The notes below the pieces were generated by a model that ran no database searches, was not told where the DNA came from, and worked only from the letters and a program-made list of their open reading frames with translations. Below, in pieces: positions 6,802 to 8,128 of a stretch of 8,128 nucleotides of DNA (the first letter of the stretch is position 1; each line of letters begins with the position of its first letter). This stretch comes from JBMSHD01 sp049416425 (lineage in GTDB: Bacteria > Pseudomonadota > Gammaproteobacteria > Francisellales > Francisellaceae), in contig JBMSHD010000097.1 of the NCBI GenBank assembly GCA_049416425.1, forward strand, positions 1 through 8,128. The letters run 5' to 3'. The position numbers and the translations under genes were made by a program.

Positions 6802-8016
6802 CTAAGTCTTTGATATCATCCACCTCGATCCCATGTTCATAGATGACAAATCAGGATAATCAGACAATGGAGTAAATCTTAGTTCGAAGTCCCAGTTCCG
6901 AGTCGCTATAAGTCTTAGGTCATTATTACTCTCTTGAATAAAAAAGTTTGCTGTGAATGGTTTTGAAGTCCATAAACGGAATCTCTTAGTTCCTGCATCA
7001 TACTCTGCCGCATAATCACTCGTTGCATTATTAGTGAAAAATACCAATCCCTGCTGCTCAGTTAGTAAACCAAACCGCTTCAGTGATGATTCCAGAGGTT
7101 CTCTACCTAATTGGAAATCGCTCCAAGGTATGGCTTGACCTTCTTGATGTATATACGGTTGTACCTGAGACGGAAGTTCATCTATTGTTTGGTTTAGAGT
7201 ACCCATACGATTTTTATCCGCAGCAAACTGCTCGGGGTTTGCTCTTATTGTCACATCATTAATTTCGTTCCAGTTACCTTCATTCAACTGAAAGTCCAAC
7301 CTTGTAACAATATCAGCCGTCTTACTCGCGACTACACTGAGCATAGCCATACCTAGTGAAAGACCACCTGCCACCGTGGAGCCAATCGTTAGCTGTTTTT
7401 GTAAATGGTGCAAATGCGAATTTGAACTGGCAAGCTCTGCGCCTATTCCTAATATCCCTGAGGCTATACCCAACCCGGCGCTGATAGCGGCAAACGGTGA
7501 CTGTGCGGCAGCCAGCATTCCTACCCCACCGGCTATACCCACTGAATTCAGGGCATAATTTGCCCAGCTCGGCATTTTAAAATGGCCACTGGGATCGCTA
7601 TAGAAAACCGGATTACCAGAGACATAGCCCATCGAATTATTGGTTTGCTTGCCGCTGAAGCTTGTCAGACTGTCGGCTTTCATAAACTGCCCAACAGCTG
7701 GATCATAGGCTCTGTAGCCATTTCCCATCATGCCTAACATGGTGCCAGGATCCTGACGCTGTGCTCTATAGCCGTTTTGATTATCCGCTATATCAAGCCC
7801 CTGGCGTCTGTCATCGGGATCATTAACTGACGCGCTATTCATCAGATCACTCTGCATGCCATAAGCGCTGTATTGATATAAATGGGTAATCGCGGCTCCA
7901 TCGTTTATTAAAACCGTGTTTCCCATACCATCATCATACTGATACAGCATGCTGTAGCCGCCATTTATCATGGCCAGACTGCCAATCAATAGTGCAATCG
8001 ATTTTCTTCGAATCAT
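6802..8016 (-). CDS. Secreted Rhs core-domain protein with Gly-rich hydrophobic segment and unknown C-terminal domain (core-tail A)
   Basis: The frame stays open to the window edge, but the 8016 ATG is preferred: it begins a signal peptide (MIRRKSIALLIGSLAMINGG) and the upstream codons cross a C-rich hairpin. A weak GAGAG precedes it. The 404-aa product opens with YQYDDGMGNTVLI (25-37) and LYQYSAYGM (46-54). The core follows at about 81-146: NGYRAQRQDP, MGNGYRAYDPAVGQF, ADSLTSF and NPVFYSDPSGHF. After DPSGH comes SWANYAL and two Gly/Ala-rich hydrophobic stretches (about 158-195 and 209-230), a common layout in tails of TccC-like Rhs proteins. The last 170 residues form a soluble domain (FQLNEGNWNEIND, PWSDFQLG, GLVFFTNN, KRFRLWTSKPF, NWDFELRFTPL) that I do not recognise. 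The tail is about 40% GC against about 47% for the core-coding part. An effector with an unidentified activity is inferred. No immunity gene follows it; the next gene is the YD shell. Confidence 0.85.
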   Translation of the reverse strand: MIRRKSIALLIGSLAMINGGYSMLYQYDDGMGNTVLINDGAAITHLYQYSAYGMQSDLMNSASVNDPDDRRQGLDIADNQNGYRAQRQDPGTMLGMMGNGYRAYDPAVGQFMKADSLTSFSGKQTNNSMGYVSGNPVFYSDPSGHFKMPSWANYALNSVGIAGGVGMLAAAQSPFAAISAGLGIASGILGIGAELASSNSHLHHLQKQLTIGSTVAGGLSLGMAMLSVVASKTADIVTRLDFQLNEGNWNEINDVTIRANPEQFAADKNRMGTLNQTIDELPSQVQPYIHQEGQAIPWSDFQLGREPLESSLKRFGLLTEQQGLVFFTNNATSDYAAEYDAGTKRFRLWTSKPFTANFFIQESNNDLRLIATRNWDFELRFTPLSDYPDLSSMNMGSRWMISKT

Positions 8017-8072
8017 GTGTCTCTCACTTATTTTTTTGGTTATTTTAGCGTTATTCGTAGACCCCCCTCCCT

Positions 8073-8099
8073 TCCTCCCCCTTAACACAAGGGGGAGGA
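8073..8099. repeat. 11-bp perfect hairpin in a C-rich/G-rich stretch
   Basis: TCCTCCCCCTT (8073-8083) and AAGGGGGAGGA (8089-8099) pair perfectly around a 5-nt loop, upstream of core-tail A. Read on the minus strand the stem runs on into more G-runs (8071-8062), not a U-tract. On the plus strand it is followed by ACAAACATT. It is therefore not a standard intrinsic terminator for either direction. It may be a dispersed intergenic repeat, or it may end an upstream minus-strand gene outside the window. Confidence 0.6.
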
Positions 8100-8128
8100 G
8101 ACAAACATTCCCTCCCCTTGGGATCAAG

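Noticed and set aside
8017..8127. Extension of core-tail A upstream to the window edge
   Set aside because: These codons translate the C-rich hairpin and would put a non-signal sequence ahead of a clear signal peptide. A separate upstream gene or repeat is more likely.

Overview
The window reads as accessory DNA from a gammaproteobacterium-like Gram-negative host. GC content is in the mid-40% range, every gene is predicted to be exported by a Sec-type signal peptide, and the Rhs core is of the TccC-like type common in Gammaproteobacteria. I cannot name the genus. I see no tRNA, rRNA, CRISPR array, transposase or housekeeping gene. Everything here belongs to a secreted Rhs/YD-repeat locus.

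Right half, minus strand, read from high to low coordinates. A 404-aa secreted Rhs core-plus-tail protein (8016-6802, called A below) is followed after 116 nt by a 473-aa secreted YD-repeat shell protein (6685-5264). Seven nt later comes a second secreted core-plus-tail protein of 353 aa (5256-4195, B). The shell ends where a normal Rhs protein would run on into its core domain, and B takes up the architecture at that point with its own signal peptide. A normally continuous Rhs/TccC polypeptide therefore appears to be divided into two exported chains.

Left half. Two divergent genes encode paralogous secreted acidic beta-rich proteins of unknown function. One (1093 to 1, minus) is an open frame that runs off the left edge. 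The other (1273-2634, plus) is complete and is followed after 27 nt by a third core-plus-tail protein (2662-3936, plus, C). C converges on B across a 258-bp gap that holds an inverted repeat but no convincing gene. The 179-bp gap between the divergent pair is AT-rich and carries a plausible promoter and a short palindrome.

How it may work together. A, B and C share an N-terminal strand motif, a YQYSAYG-like motif and the core ending in DPSGH. After DPSGH their sequences are unrelated: two start with Gly-rich hydrophobic stretches and one with acidic repeats. This is the conserved-carrier, variable-cargo pattern of polymorphic toxins. Only one YD shell is visible for three cores, so the shell may be used in trans, or further shells may lie outside the window. 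No immunity gene is evident. The toxin role, shell-core assembly and trans use are inference.
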